64,000 bases of DNA from Streptomyces termitum (GCF_014650175.1 NZ_BMUL01000006.1:310001-374000); one strand, 5' to 3'; shown: positions 45,726 through 54,200, counted from the first letter of the stretch. Numbers and translations are program-made. Notes: generated from the sequence alone by a model not told the origin.

Positions 45726-46003
45726 TCACCGCGATCGTCCTCATCAAGACCAGCGTGGACCGCATCCCCGAGATCGCCGAGTCGATCGCCGCGCTCGACA
45801 GCGTCAGCGAGGTCTTCTCGGTGACCGGCACGTACGACCTCATCGCGATGGTCCGGGTGCCCCGCCACGACGACCTGGCCGAGGTCATCCCCGGCCGGAT
45901 CAGCAAGATCCCCGGTGTGGAGGCCACCGACACGCACGTCGCCTTCCGCACCTACTCGCAGCACGACCTGGAGGCCGCCTTCGCCATCGGCCTGGAGTCC
46001 TGA
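45722..46003 (+). CDS. Lrp/AsnC ligand-binding (RAM) domain protein
   Basis: A 93-residue protein consisting only of the C-terminal alpha-beta ligand-binding domain of Lrp/AsnC regulators (VTGTYDLIAMVRV, ATDTHVAFRTYS), with no helix-turn-helix. Stand-alone RAM proteins oligomerise and may modulate partner regulators or enzymes by binding amino acids. GTG 45722 overlaps the rhomboid stop by four bases. The coupling to a rhomboid protease is conserved in my memory of Streptomyces, but its meaning is unknown. Confidence 0.9.
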   Translation: MITAIVLIKTSVDRIPEIAESIAALDSVSEVFSVTGTYDLIAMVRVPRHDDLAEVIPGRISKIPGVEATDTHVAFRTYSQHDLEAAFAIGLES

Positions 46004-46071
46004 GGGCCCCGGGACCGGCCGCCGGGGACCCGGAGCCGTCCGGGGTCCGGCCCTCCCGTCCGCCCGGATGA

Positions 46072-46097
46072 TGAAGGAATCCTCATCCGGGCTTCAT
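46072..46097 (+). promoter_or_regulatory. 11-nt-spaced direct repeats upstream of the two-component operon
   Basis: TGAA (46072), TCAT (46083) and TCAT (46094) are spaced exactly 11 bases, separated by GGAATCC and CCGGGCT. The same TGAA-N7-TCAT-N7-TCAT layout occurs upstream of the SLC13 permease (48529-48565). Eleven-base direct repeats are the usual binding geometry of OmpR/PhoB-type dimers, and this operon encodes one. Confidence 0.6.
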
Positions 46098-46131
46098 CCG
46101 GGAGCCCTCCCCGGCCCCCGAGGCTGGGCCC

Positions 46132-46410
46132 ATGCCCTTCACCCACCGCATGGCCGGCCTCGCCGCCGTCGTCGCCGTCCCGCTCGGGATCGCCGCGACC
46201 AGCTACGCCCTGACCGAGGAGCCCAAGGCCCCGCGGGTCCCGCCCGCCGTGCGCCTGACCGTCACCCCGACGCCGGACCCGGCCCCCTCCTCCGTACCGC
46301 CCTCCGCGTCCCCGGGGAGTCCCTCCGCGACCCCGTCGGGGACGCCCTCCGACTCCGTCGTCCCCGGCCCCTCGGCCACCGGCGACGACGACGATGACGA
46401 CCACGAGTGA
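46132..46410 (+). CDS. Small exported protein with acidic tail, kinase partner candidate
   Basis: A 92-residue protein of unknown function. A hydrophobic N-terminal segment (residues 8-26; signal peptide or anchor) is followed by a Pro/Ser/Thr-rich spacer and a DDDDDDHE C-terminus. It overlaps the kinase start by four bases, so it is synthesised with the sensor. An exterior acidic tail could bind divalent metals or cationic peptides and act as an accessory to sensing; this is inference only. Confidence 0.7.
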   Translation: MPFTHRMAGLAAVVAVPLGIAATSYALTEEPKAPRVPPAVRLTVTPTPDPAPSSVPPSASPGSPSATPSGTPSDSVVPGPSATGDDDDDDHE

Positions 46411-47822
46411 CCCGTACCGAACGCCACCTCTCCGCCCGCGTCCGCATCCTGCTGTGGCTGCTGCTCGTGATGACGGTCGCGCTGGCCGCCGTCTCCCTGG
46501 TCACCCGCACCCTGCTGCTGCGCGACGCCGACCAGCGGATCAACCAGCTCCTCACCCAGGAGACCCGGGAGTTCGCCAACTTCGTCGCCCAGGGCGTCGA
46601 CCCGCAGACCGGCCGCGCCTTCACCGACCCCGAGGCGCTGCTGCGGGTCTTCCTCCAGCGGCAGTACTCCGACCCCGACGAGGAACTCCTCGGCCTGGTC
46701 GGCACCGACGGCCCGGAGCTGCGGGTCGTCCGGCAGTCCCGGGAGCTGCCCAGCCCGCTCCCGCTGCACCGGGACCGGCCCCTCCTGGAGGCCGTCGCCG
46801 CCGACCCCGCCCCCTCCGGGCGCGCCGACCGGGCGGGCGGCGAGGTGCGCTGGGCGAAGGTGCCCATCGAGACCGGCGGCGCCTCCGCCGCCTTCGTCGT
46901 GGCCTTCCACGCCGACCGGCAACAGGCCATCGCCGACGAGGCGTTCCGCATCCTGCTCGCGATCTCGGGGGTGGCGCTGCTGCTCACCACCGGCGTCGGC
47001 TGGGTCGTGGCGGGGCGCATCCTGGCCCCGGTCCGGGTGGTGCGGGCGACCGCCGCCGAACTGACCGAGCGGGACCTCACCCAGCGGATCCCCGTCCAGG
47101 GCAAGGACGACATCGCCGCCCTCGCCGAGACCTTCAACGCGATGCTGGACCGGCTGGAGCGCGCCTTCGCCGGGCAGCGCCAGTTCGTCGACGACGCCGG
47201 GCACGAGCTGCGCACCCCCATCACCATCGTCCGCGGCCATCTGGAGCTGATGGGCGACGACCCGGCCGAGCGCGCCGAGACCGTCCGGATCGTCACCGAC
47301 GAACTCGACCGGATGAGCCGGATCGTGGAGGACCTGCTGCTCCTCGCCAAGGCCGAGCGGCCGGACTTCGTGCGGACCGAGCCGGTGCAGCTCGCCGAGC
47401 TGACCGCCGACGTCTTCGTGAAGGCCCGCGCCCTCGGCGACCGCGACTGGGTCCTCGACGGGGTCGCCGACCGGGAGGTCGCGCTCGACGCCCAGCGGAT
47501 CACCCAGGCCATGGTGCAGCTCGCGCAGAACGCGGTGCAGCACACCGTGCCCGGCGCGCGCGTCGCGATCGGCTCGCGGTCCGCCGCCGGCCGCACCGAG
47601 CTGTACGTCGCCGACCGCGGGCCCGGCGTCCAGGAGGCGGACGCCGAGGTGATCTTCGAGCGGTTCCGCCGGGGCACCGCCCGGCGCGGCGCCCGGACCA
47701 GCGGCGCCGGGCTCGGCCTCGCCATCGTCCGGGCCATCGCCGAGGGGCACCGGGGCGGCCGGGTCGAACTGCGGCCCACCGAGGGCGGCGGCGCCACTTT
47801 CGTCCTCGTATTCGAAGAATGA
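46407..47822 (+). CDS. HAMP-type sensor histidine kinase
   Basis: A 471-residue membrane kinase. Transmembrane helix 1 (about residues 12-34), an extracytoplasmic sensor domain (about 35-180) and helix 2 (about 182-205) lead to a HAMP linker (GRILAPVRVVRATAAELTERDL). The HisKA domain has phospho-His in DDAGHELRTPI. The HATPase domain has the N-box QNAVQHTV, DRGPGV and GAGLGLAIV. The order small protein - kinase - regulator means the kinase precedes its regulator. The signal is unknown. Confidence 0.92.
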   Translation: MTRTERHLSARVRILLWLLLVMTVALAAVSLVTRTLLLRDADQRINQLLTQETREFANFVAQGVDPQTGRAFTDPEALLRVFLQRQYSDPDEELLGLVGTDGPELRVVRQSRELPSPLPLHRDRPLLEAVAADPAPSGRADRAGGEVRWAKVPIETGGASAAFVVAFHADRQQAIADEAFRILLAISGVALLLTTGVGWVVAGRILAPVRVVRATAAELTERDLTQRIPVQGKDDIAALAETFNAMLDRLERAFAGQRQFVDDAGHELRTPITIVRGHLELMGDDPAERAETVRIVTDELDRMSRIVEDLLLLAKAERPDFVRTEPVQLAELTADVFVKARALGDRDWVLDGVADREVALDAQRITQAMVQLAQNAVQHTVPGARVAIGSRSAAGRTELYVADRGPGVQEADAEVIFERFRRGTARRGARTSGAGLGLAIVRAIAEGHRGGRVELRPTEGGGATFVLVFEE

Positions 47823-47848
47823 ATCCACCGGTCCGCAGAGGAGCACCT

Positions 47849-48508
47849 ATGAACCGCGTCCTGATCGCCGAGGACGAGGAGCGCATCGCCTCCTTCGTCG
47901 AGAAGGGCCTGCGCGCCAACGGCTTCACCACCACCGTGGCCGCCGACGGGGACACCGCCCTCGGCCTGGCCCTCACCGGCGGCTTCGACCTGATGGTCCT
48001 GGACATCGGCCTGCCCGGCCGGGACGGCTTCACCGTCCTGCGCGAACTGCGCGAGGCCCGGGTGACCCTGCCCGTCCTGGTCCTGACCGCCCGCGACTCC
48101 GTCCGGGACACCGTGGCCGGCCTGGAGGGCGGCGCCGACGACTGGATGACCAAGCCCTTCCGCTTCGAGGAGCTGCTCGCCCGGATCCGGCTGCGGCTGC
48201 GCACCGCCGCCCGCGCCCCCGAGGTCACCCTGCTGCGCAGCGGCGACCTGAGCCTGGACCTGCGCACCCGGCGGGCCCGCTCCGGGGACCGGACGGTGGA
48301 CCTGACGGCCCGCGAGTTCGTCCTGCTCGAACTGTTCCTGCGCCACCCCGGCCAGGTGCTGTCCCGGGAGCAGATCCTCTCCCACGTGTGGGGGTACGAC
48401 TTCGACCCCGGGTCCAACATCGTCGACGTCTACGTCCGGGCGCTGCGCAAGAAGCTGGGCGCGCAGCGGCTGGAGACGGTCCGGGGCATGGGGTACCGGA
48501 TGCCGTGA
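47849..48508 (+). CDS. OmpR-family response regulator
   Basis: A 219-residue regulator. The receiver domain (about residues 1-115) has the acidic pair EDE, phosphoacceptor Asp in VLDIGLPGRDG and Lys in MTKPFRFEE. The winged-helix Trans_reg_C domain (about 125-218) includes LTAREFVLLELFLRHPGQVLSREQIL and VDVYVRALRKKL. ATG 47849 follows GAGGAG. The next operon downstream (SLC13 permease and glycerate kinase) has the same 11-nt repeat array in its promoter as this operon, suggesting autoregulation and control of the transporter. Confidence 0.94.
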   Translation: MNRVLIAEDEERIASFVEKGLRANGFTTTVAADGDTALGLALTGGFDLMVLDIGLPGRDGFTVLRELREARVTLPVLVLTARDSVRDTVAGLEGGADDWMTKPFRFEELLARIRLRLRTAARAPEVTLLRSGDLSLDLRTRRARSGDRTVDLTAREFVLLELFLRHPGQVLSREQILSHVWGYDFDPGSNIVDVYVRALRKKLGAQRLETVRGMGYRMP

Positions 48509-48528
48509 CCGGCCCGGCCGGGCCCGCG

Positions 48529-48565
48529 TGAACCTTTCTTCATGGAGGGCTCATCGACGGCTCAC
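48529..48565 (+). promoter_or_regulatory. 11-nt-spaced direct repeats upstream of the SLC13 gene
   Basis: TGAA (48529), TCAT (48540), TCAT (48551) and TCAC (48562) occur every 11 bases between the regulator stop and the permease start. It shares the layout of the element at 46072-46097, with an extra imperfect half-site. Confidence 0.6.
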
Positions 48566-48588
48566 CGCCCGCCCGGAGGGTGGATCCC

Positions 48589-50019
48589 GTGAACCTCTCC
48601 CTCCGGCAGACGGTCTGGGCCTGCCTCGCCCTCGGCGTCTGCGCCGTCCTCGCCGTCCCCGGCACCGCCCCCGGACTGGGCGGCGAGGCCCGCCTGACCC
48701 TGGCCGTCTTCGCCCTCGCCACCTGCGCCTGGATCGCCGCCCCGGTCGACGACACGCACGTCGCCCTGGGCGCCGGCCTCGCCCTCACCGTCACCGGGGC
48801 GATCAGCTCCGACACCCTCTTCGCCACCCTCGGCGACTCCACCGTCTGGCTGCTGATCTGCGCCTTCGTGCTGGCGGCCGCGGTCACCCGGACGGGCCTG
48901 GCCGGGCGGGCGGCGGCCTTCCTGGTCTCCGGCGCCCGCACCGTGCGCCAGCTCGTCCACCTCACCACCGCCGCGCTGGTGGTCACCGCCTTCGCGGTGC
49001 CGGCCACCTCCGGGCGGGCCGCGCTCGCCCTGCCCGTCTTCCTCGCCCTCGCCCACGCGCTGGCCGCCCGGCGGCGGCTGGTGGTGATGCTCGCGCTGCT
49101 CTTCCCCACCGTCGTGCTGCTGTCGGCGGTCGCCACCCTGATCGGCGCGGGCGCCCACCTCATCACCGTCGGGGTGCTCCTGGAGCAGACCGGCGAGGGC
49201 ATCGGCTTCACCCGCTGGCTGGTCCTCGGCCTGCCGCTCGCGGTGGTCTCCTCCCACCTGGCGGCGGAGGCGGTGCTCCTGACCACCACCCGGCGGGAGG
49301 ACCGCCGGGGGCCGGTGGAGATCACCGTCGCCGAGATCCAGGCCCACTCCGAGACACCCGTCTCCGGGCCGCTCTCCCCGCCCGAACTGCGCTGCCTGCT
49401 GCTGCTCGGCACGGTCGTGGCGCTGTGGTGCGCGGAGCCGCTGCACGGGGTGCCGCCGGCGCTGGTCGCCCTGATCGGCGCGGTGGTGGCCTCCTCCCCC
49501 GCGCTCGGCACGGTCCGGATGAAGGACGCGCTGCGGTCGGTGCCGTGGCCGATGCTGCTCTTCATGGCGGCGACCACGGCGATGGGCGTGGCGCTGGTCG
49601 ATTCGGGGGCGGCGGGCTGGCTGGTCGGCGGGCTGCCGTCGGCGGTGCCGCCGTGGGCCTTCCTGGCCGCGGTGGTCGCCGTGAGCACCGCCGCCCACCT
49701 GGTGCTCCAGTCCCGTTCGGCGCGCTCCTCGGTGCTGGTGCCGCTGGTGGTGGCGGCCGCGGCGGGCGCCGGGGTCAACCCGGTGGCGGCGGCGCTCGCC
49801 TCCACCGCCGCGGCCGGTTTCTGCCAGACCCTCCCGGCGTCCGCGAAACCGGTCGCCCTCTTCGCCGACCCCCCGGCCGGCGTCCCCTCCTTCACCCCGC
49901 GCGACCTGCTGCGGCTGTCCGCCGTGCTCGCCCCGCTCAGCGCCGCCCTGGTGCTGTTCTTCGCCCTCGTCGTCTGGCCGCCGCTCGGCGTGCCCGTCCT
50001 CCTGGAGTCCCAGCCGTGA
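48589..50019 (+). CDS. SLC13-family anion permease
   Basis: A 476-residue secondary transporter of the DASS/SLC13 (arsenite-permease-like) superfamily with about eleven helices. It contains inverted-repeat features such as GDSTVWLLICAFVLAAAV and a later VLQSRSARSSVLVPLVVAAA block corresponding to the second half-site. Family substrates are dicarboxylates, sulfate and other anions. GTG 48589 was chosen because GGAGGG lies 8 bases upstream; GTG 48580 would overlap that site. Coupling to a glycerate kinase (GTGA overlap) suggests uptake of glycerate or a related hydroxyacid. Confidence 0.85.
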   Translation: MNLSLRQTVWACLALGVCAVLAVPGTAPGLGGEARLTLAVFALATCAWIAAPVDDTHVALGAGLALTVTGAISSDTLFATLGDSTVWLLICAFVLAAAVTRTGLAGRAAAFLVSGARTVRQLVHLTTAALVVTAFAVPATSGRAALALPVFLALAHALAARRRLVVMLALLFPTVVLLSAVATLIGAGAHLITVGVLLEQTGEGIGFTRWLVLGLPLAVVSSHLAAEAVLLTTTRREDRRGPVEITVAEIQAHSETPVSGPLSPPELRCLLLLGTVVALWCAEPLHGVPPALVALIGAVVASSPALGTVRMKDALRSVPWPMLLFMAATTAMGVALVDSGAAGWLVGGLPSAVPPWAFLAAVVAVSTAAHLVLQSRSARSSVLVPLVVAAAAGAGVNPVAAALASTAAAGFCQTLPASAKPVALFADPPAGVPSFTPRDLLRLSAVLAPLSAALVLFFALVVWPPLGVPVLLESQP

Positions 50020-51167
50020 GTCTGCACATCGCCGTCGCCCCCAGCGGTTTCAAGGAGTCGCTGTCCGCTCCGGAGGCCGCCGAGGCCATCGCCGAAGGGC
50101 TGCGCCGGGTCCGCCCGGACGCCGTCGTCGACCTGATCCCGCTGGTGGACGGCGGGGAGGGGACGGCCCGGGCGCTGGCCGCCGCGACCGGGGGCAGGCT
50201 GCTGCCCCGGGTCGCGACGGGCCCGCTGGGGCACCCGGTCGAGACCCACTTCGCGCTCCTCGACCGCTCCTCCGCGGTGGTCGAGATGGCGGCCGTGGCG
50301 GGCCTCTCCCTGGTGCCGCCCGGCCGGCGCGACCCGGGCTCGACCACCACCTACGGGGTGGGCGAGCTGATCCGGGCCGCGCTGGACGCCGGGGTCGGCC
50401 ACGTCCTGGTCGGCTGCGGCGACTCCGGCACCTCGGACGGCGGAGCGGGTGCGCTCCAGGCCCTCGGCGCCCGGCTCCTGGACGCCGAGGGAGTCGAACT
50501 CCCCCTGGGGGGTGCCGCGCTGGCGCGGCTGGACCGGATCGATCCGGCGGGCCTCGATCCCCGGCTCGCCCGCACCGACCTGCTGGTGGCGTGCAATCCG
50601 TACAACGTGCTGTGCGGGGAGCGGGGCGTGGCCCGGGTGTTCGGCCCGCAGAAGGGCGCGGGCCCGGAGCGGGTCGAGGAGCTGTCGGCGGCCCTGGAGC
50701 GCTGGGCCGCGCTCCTGGTCCGGGACCTGGGCGCGCCCGCCGGGATCGGTACGGCCCCGGGCTCGGGCGCCTCGGGCGGCCTCGGCGCGGGCCTGGCCGC
50801 GCTGGGGGCCCGGCTGCTCCCCCGCTTCGAGGTGCTCCTCGGCCACGTGGACCTGGACGCCCGGCTGGCCCGCGCCGATCTGGTGATCACCGCGGAGGGC
50901 GCCCTGGACGGGCAGACCGTGCGGGGCAAGGTCCCGGCGGAGGTGGCGCGCCGGGCCAGGGCCCACGGGGTGCCCGTCCTGGCCCTGGCCGGCACCCTCG
51001 GGCGGGGCGCCCACGAGGTCCGGGCGGTCGGGGTGGACGCGTACGGCTCGATCCTGCCCGCGCCGGTGGCGCTGCCCGAAGCCCTGGACCGGGGCGCCGA
51101 GTTCCTCGCGGACGCGGCCGAACGGTCGCTGCGGATGGTCCTGTTGGGGACCCGGCTGGCGGCCTGA
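50016..51167 (+). CDS. Glycerate kinase
   Basis: A 383-residue kinase of the GarK/GlxK family that phosphorylates D-glycerate (usually to 2-phosphoglycerate) with ATP. Family blocks are the N-terminal VAPSGFKESLSAPEAAEAI, PLVDGGEGT, VGCGDSGTSDGGAGALQALGA, ACNPYNVLCGERG, FGPQKGA, SGASGGLGAGLAALGA and ITAEGALDGQT. GTG 50016 overlaps the permease stop by four bases, so transport and phosphorylation are coupled. The regulation is probably that of the repeat array at 48529-48565. Confidence 0.93.
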   Translation: MSLHIAVAPSGFKESLSAPEAAEAIAEGLRRVRPDAVVDLIPLVDGGEGTARALAAATGGRLLPRVATGPLGHPVETHFALLDRSSAVVEMAAVAGLSLVPPGRRDPGSTTTYGVGELIRAALDAGVGHVLVGCGDSGTSDGGAGALQALGARLLDAEGVELPLGGAALARLDRIDPAGLDPRLARTDLLVACNPYNVLCGERGVARVFGPQKGAGPERVEELSAALERWAALLVRDLGAPAGIGTAPGSGASGGLGAGLAALGARLLPRFEVLLGHVDLDARLARADLVITAEGALDGQTVRGKVPAEVARRARAHGVPVLALAGTLGRGAHEVRAVGVDAYGSILPAPVALPEALDRGAEFLADAAERSLRMVLLGTRLAA

Positions 51168-51177
51168 GCGGGGCGGG

Positions 51178-52605
51178 TCAGCCGCGGTCGGGGACGCAGC
51201 GGCCGTCCTCGGTGCGGTACTTCCACCGGGCGCCGTCGCGGACCAGTTCCCGTACGGCCCCGAGGAAGCGCTCGACGTGCTCGTCGGGGGTGCCGGCGCC
51301 GAAGCTGACCCGGATGGCGTTGAGGCCGGGGGCCGCCTCGGGGGCGCCGCACTCGCCCGGGTCCTGCGGGTCGCCGCCGAGCAGGGTGCGGACCAGCGGG
51401 TGGGCGCAGAAGAGGCCGTCGCGGACGCCGATGCCGTACTCGGCGGAGAGGGCGGCGGCGAAGTGCGAGCTGTTCCAGCCGTCGACGACGAAGGAGAGGA
51501 CGCCGACGCGCGGCGCGTCGTCGCCGAAGAGGGAGAGGACGCGGACCTCGGGGACGTCGGCGAGGCCGGCCCGGACGGTGTCGACGAGGTGCCGCTCGCG
51601 GGCGACGAGGGTGTCGAAGCCGGCCTCGGTGAGGGCCTTGCAGGCGGCGGCGATGGCATAGACGCCGATGACGTTCGGGGAGCCGGCCTCGTGGCGGGCG
51701 GCAGTGGTGTGCCACTCGACGTCGACGCCGCCGTCGGTCCGGCGGGCGACCGTGCGGGAGGCGCCGCCGCCGGCCAGGTAGGGCTCGGCGGCCTGGAGCC
51801 AGTCGGCGCGGCCCGCGAGGACGCCGGAGCCGAAGGGCGCGTACAGCTTGTGGCCGGAGAAGGCGACCCAGTCCACGTCGAGTTCGCGCACGGAGACCGG
51901 GTGGTGGGGGGCGAGCTGGGCGGCGTCGAGGACGATCCGGGCGCCGTGCGCGTGGGCGGCGGCGGCCAGTTCGCGCACCGGCCACAGTTCGCCGGTCACG
52001 TTGGAGGCGCCGGTGACGCAGACCAGGGCGGGGCCGTTGGGGTATCCCCTGCTCGAGCGAAGCCGAGAGCTCGGGGAAGGATCGCGGTCGGCGAGGGCGC
52101 GCTCCAGGGTCTCGACGGCCTGGGCGGGGGTGCGCGGCGCGTCGAGGTAGGTGACCTGGGCGTCGCCCCAGGGCAGCAGCGAGGCGTGGTGCTCGGTCTC
52201 GAAGACGAAGACGCGGCAGCCGGCGGGCAGGGCGCGGGCGAGCAGGTTGAGCGAGTCGGTGGTGGAGCGGGTGAAGACGACCTGGTCGGCCTCGCGGCAG
52301 TCGAGGAACTCGGCGACGGTGGCGCGGCTCTGCTCGAAGAGGTCGGTGGAGAGCTGGGAGAGGTAGCCGGCGCCCCGGTGGACGCTGCCGTAGTACGGGG
52401 CGTAGGCGGCGACGTCGTCCCAGACCCGCTGGAGGGCGGGGGCGCTGGCCGCGTAGTCGAGGGCCGCGTAGGTGACCTCGCCGCCGGTGACCAGCGGGAC
52501 GGTGACGTCGCGGCCGAGGACGGGGAGCGGTCCGGCGCAGCAGGCGTCGGCGGTGTCGGAGGCGGGGGCGGCGGTCTCGGCGGCGGCGTTCGGGCGTGCG
52601 GACAT
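51178..52605 (-). CDS. Class-V aminotransferase/cysteine-desulfurase-like PLP enzyme
   Basis: A 475-residue fold-type I PLP enzyme resembling SufS/CsdA. The cofactor Lys is in WVAFSGHKLYAPFGSG. SVHRGAGYLSQ and TRSTTDSLNLLAR are typical early blocks, and RHEAGSPNVIGVYAIA is also typical. Residues about 175-187 (DPSPSSRLRSSRGYPN) come from a palindromic repeat inserted in frame (52039-52081). The first 40 residues include CC pairs not seen in SufS. A SAM-IV riboswitch lies upstream, pointing to sulfur metabolism. ATG 52605 follows GGGAG. It may be a cysteine/selenocysteine lyase rather than a desulfurase. Confidence 0.87.
   Translation of the reverse strand: MSARPNAAAETAAPASDTADACCAGPLPVLGRDVTVPLVTGGEVTYAALDYAASAPALQRVWDDVAAYAPYYGSVHRGAGYLSQLSTDLFEQSRATVAEFLDCREADQVVFTRSTTDSLNLLARALPAGCRVFVFETEHHASLLPWGDAQVTYLDAPRTPAQAVETLERALADRDPSPSSRLRSSRGYPNGPALVCVTGASNVTGELWPVRELAAAAHAHGARIVLDAAQLAPHHPVSVRELDVDWVAFSGHKLYAPFGSGVLAGRADWLQAAEPYLAGGGASRTVARRTDGGVDVEWHTTAARHEAGSPNVIGVYAIAAACKALTEAGFDTLVARERHLVDTVRAGLADVPEVRVLSLFGDDAPRVGVLSFVVDGWNSSHFAAALSAEYGIGVRDGLFCAHPLVRTLLGGDPQDPGECGAPEAAPGLNAIRVSFGAGTPDEHVERFLGAVRELVRDGARWKYRTEDGRCVPDRG
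52039..52081. repeat. Streptomyces-type palindromic repeat within the desulfurase gene
   Basis: About 43 bases with interrupted inverted symmetry (CCCCTGCTCGAGC facing GAGAGCTCGGGG). They resemble a short GC-rich repeat that I recall recurring between genes in many Streptomyces. Here it sits inside a gene, keeps the frame and adds about 14 residues. Confidence 0.6.
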
Positions 52606-52745
52606 GGCGGTATCTCCCGGCGGGCGAAAGGGCGTGAAGGACCCGCGGGGCAGCGTGGAACGGCGTGCCGCGTACGGGTGTTGCCTCGACGCACGGCGAA
52701 GAAGGGGGTGCCGTACGGAGGAGGGGAAAAAGGGGCCGGAAAGCC

Positions 52746-52766
52746 CTAGCGCATTCGCTTGCTCAC
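52746..52766 (-). CDS. Putative six-codon leader ORF
   Basis: GTG AGC AAG CGA ATG CGC TAG, peptide MSKRMR. It is preceded by GGGAG 7 bases upstream. It lies between the SAM-IV aptamer and the desulfurase gene, about 140 bases before the latter's start. Just past it comes a short hairpin with T5 (minus strand, about 52723-52745), so a leader-peptide mechanism is possible. Evidence is only position, ribosome site and codon run. Confidence 0.4.
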   Translation of the reverse strand: MSKRMR

Positions 52767-52788
52767 GAGACCGCTCCCTTGAGGACCA

Positions 52789-52812
52789 GGACCCCAGGGA
52801 TGGCAGGGGTCC
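52789..52812 (-). promoter_or_regulatory. Possible SAM-IV expression-platform hairpin
   Basis: Seven-base arms GGACCCC/GGGGTCC (52806-52812 with 52789-52795) use the last bases of the aptamer. Pairing could be mutually exclusive with the aptamer's 3' helix. Confidence 0.4.
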
Positions 52813-52922
52813 GCGCTTGCCATGGACCTTGCTGTCCACGACCTGGTCTTCACCCGGGGCACCCCGCCACGGACGGAGGGTTGCCGGACAGTCAGCCGGG
52901 GCTATGGACTGTCACTCATGAC
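52806..52922 (-). promoter_or_regulatory. SAM-IV riboswitch
   Basis: Read on the minus strand, the element has the actinobacterial SAM-IV landmarks in order: GGTCATGAGTGACAG, GCCCCGGCTGACTGTCCGGC, CCGGCAACCCTCC, GGGGTGCCCCGGGTGA, GACCAGGT and GGCAAGCGCGG. The outer GGTC…GACC bases can pair. It precedes the desulfurase-like gene by about 200 bases. Identified by remembered consensus, not by a covariance model. SAM binding is expected to lower expression. Confidence 0.88.
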
Positions 52923-53007
52923 CTGTCACCGAACGTATGCCACCGCTCCCGGTCCGCGCAACCCCGTCCGCATGCCGGGACGGGGCGCGCGGTCCGCGCG
53001 GCGGTGC

Positions 53008-54072
53008 TCAGGCGTGGGTGGCGGCGACCCACCGCTCCAGGGTCGCGCGGGCGGCCCCGGAGTCGATCGAGGCGGCGGCCCGGTCCATGCCGGCCCGCAG
53101 CCGCTCCGGGAGGGGGCCGTCGCCGGGCTCCAGGGCGGTGAGCGCCGCCGCCGCGTTGAGCAGCACCGCGTCCCGTACCGGACCGGTCTCGCCGGCGAGC
53201 AGCCGCCGGGCGACGTCGGCGTTGTACGAGGCGTCGGCGCCGCGCAGCGCCTCCAGCGGCACCGGCTCCAGGCCCACGTCGCGCGGGTCGAAGACCTCCT
53301 CGCGGACGGAGCCGTCGCGGACGGTCCAGACCCGGGAGGTGCCGGTGGTGGTCAGTTCGTCGAGGCCGTCGTCGCCGCGGAAGACGAGGGCGGAGTTGCC
53401 GCGCTCGGCGAGGACTCCGGCGACGATCGGCGCCATCCTCGGGTCGGCGACGCCGACGGCCTGCGCCTTCACCCGGGCGGGGTTGGTGAGCGGGCCGAGG
53501 ACGTTGAAGGTGGTGCGGATGCCGAGCTGGCCGCGGGCGGCGGCGACGTGCCGCAGCGAGGGGTGGAACCGTACCGCGAAGCAGATGGTGATGCCGGCCT
53601 CCTCGGCGACCTCGGCGACCCGGCGCGGGGTCAGGTCGAGGTTGACGCCGAGCTTCTCCAGGACGTCGGAGGAGCCGGAGGCGGAGGAGGCGGCGCGGTT
53701 GCCGTGCTTGACGACCTTGGTGCCGGTGCCGGCGACGACGATCGAGGCCATCGTGGAGATGTTGACGGTCTTGGCGCCGTCGCCGCCGGTGCCGACGATG
53801 TCGACGGCCGGGCCGGGCACCTCGATGGTGTGGGCGTGCGCGTACATGGTCCGGACGAGGCCGCTGATCTCCTCGACGGTCTCGCCCTTGGCCCGCAGCG
53901 CGACCATGAAGCCGGCGATCTGGGCGTCGGTCGCCTCGCCGCTCATGATCAGGTCCATCGCCCAGGCGGTGTCGTCGGCGGCGAGGTCCCGCCCCTCCAG
54001 GAGGCCGTTCAGGAGGACGGGCCAGGAGCGGCCCGCCGTGGTAGGTCCTCCAGCGGGGGTCACAGCGCTCAT
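53008..54072 (-). CDS. trpD: Anthranilate phosphoribosyltransferase
   Basis: A 354-residue enzyme that joins anthranilate to PRPP, the second step of Trp synthesis. Motifs are [18 protein letters not shown] (PRPP loop, about residues 88-105), [21 protein letters not shown], and the [13 protein letters not shown] block with [13 protein letters not shown] 54072 follows CAGGAG. It is about 31 kb from the fused trpE and has no trp leader of its own here. Its position beside qcrB-ctaE matches the mycobacterial order (Rv2192c-Rv2196). Confidence 0.96.
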   Translation of the reverse strand: MSAVTPAGGPTTAGRSWPVLLNGLLEGRDLAADDTAWAMDLIMSGEATDAQIAGFMVALRAKGETVEEISGLVRTMYAHAHTIEVPGPAVDIVGTGGDGAKTVNISTMASIVVAGTGTKVVKHGNRAASSASGSSDVLEKLGVNLDLTPRRVAEVAEEAGITICFAVRFHPSLRHVAAARGQLGIRTTFNVLGPLTNPARVKAQAVGVADPRMAPIVAGVLAERGNSALVFRGDDGLDELTTTGTSRVWTVRDGSVREEVFDPRDVGLEPVPLEALRGADASYNADVARRLLAGETGPVRDAVLLNAAAALTALEPGDGPLPERLRAGMDRAAASIDSGAARATLERWVAATHA

Positions 54073-54126
54073 GGCAGCTCCTGGTCATCGTGCGACGGGT
54101 ACGGAGTCACCCTATCGACCCACCGG

Positions 54127-54172
54127 CACGGCAAAGAGCCCCGTCCAGCGAATGGACGGGGCTCTTGCCGTG
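54127..54172 (-). terminator. Long hairpin downstream of qcrB
   Basis: About 20 paired bases with a single bulged A (54127-54147 with 54153-54172) and a GCGAA loop. It lies 29 bases past the qcrB stop and separates the ctaE-qcrCAB operon from trpD. Confidence 0.85.
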
Positions 54173-54200
54173 GCGACCTGTGTCAGGAGGTCAGGGAGAG

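Noticed and set aside
48540..51659. 1039-codon antisense frame over the SLC13/glycerate kinase operon
   Set aside because: Shadow of two well-supported plus-strand genes; no recognisable domain.
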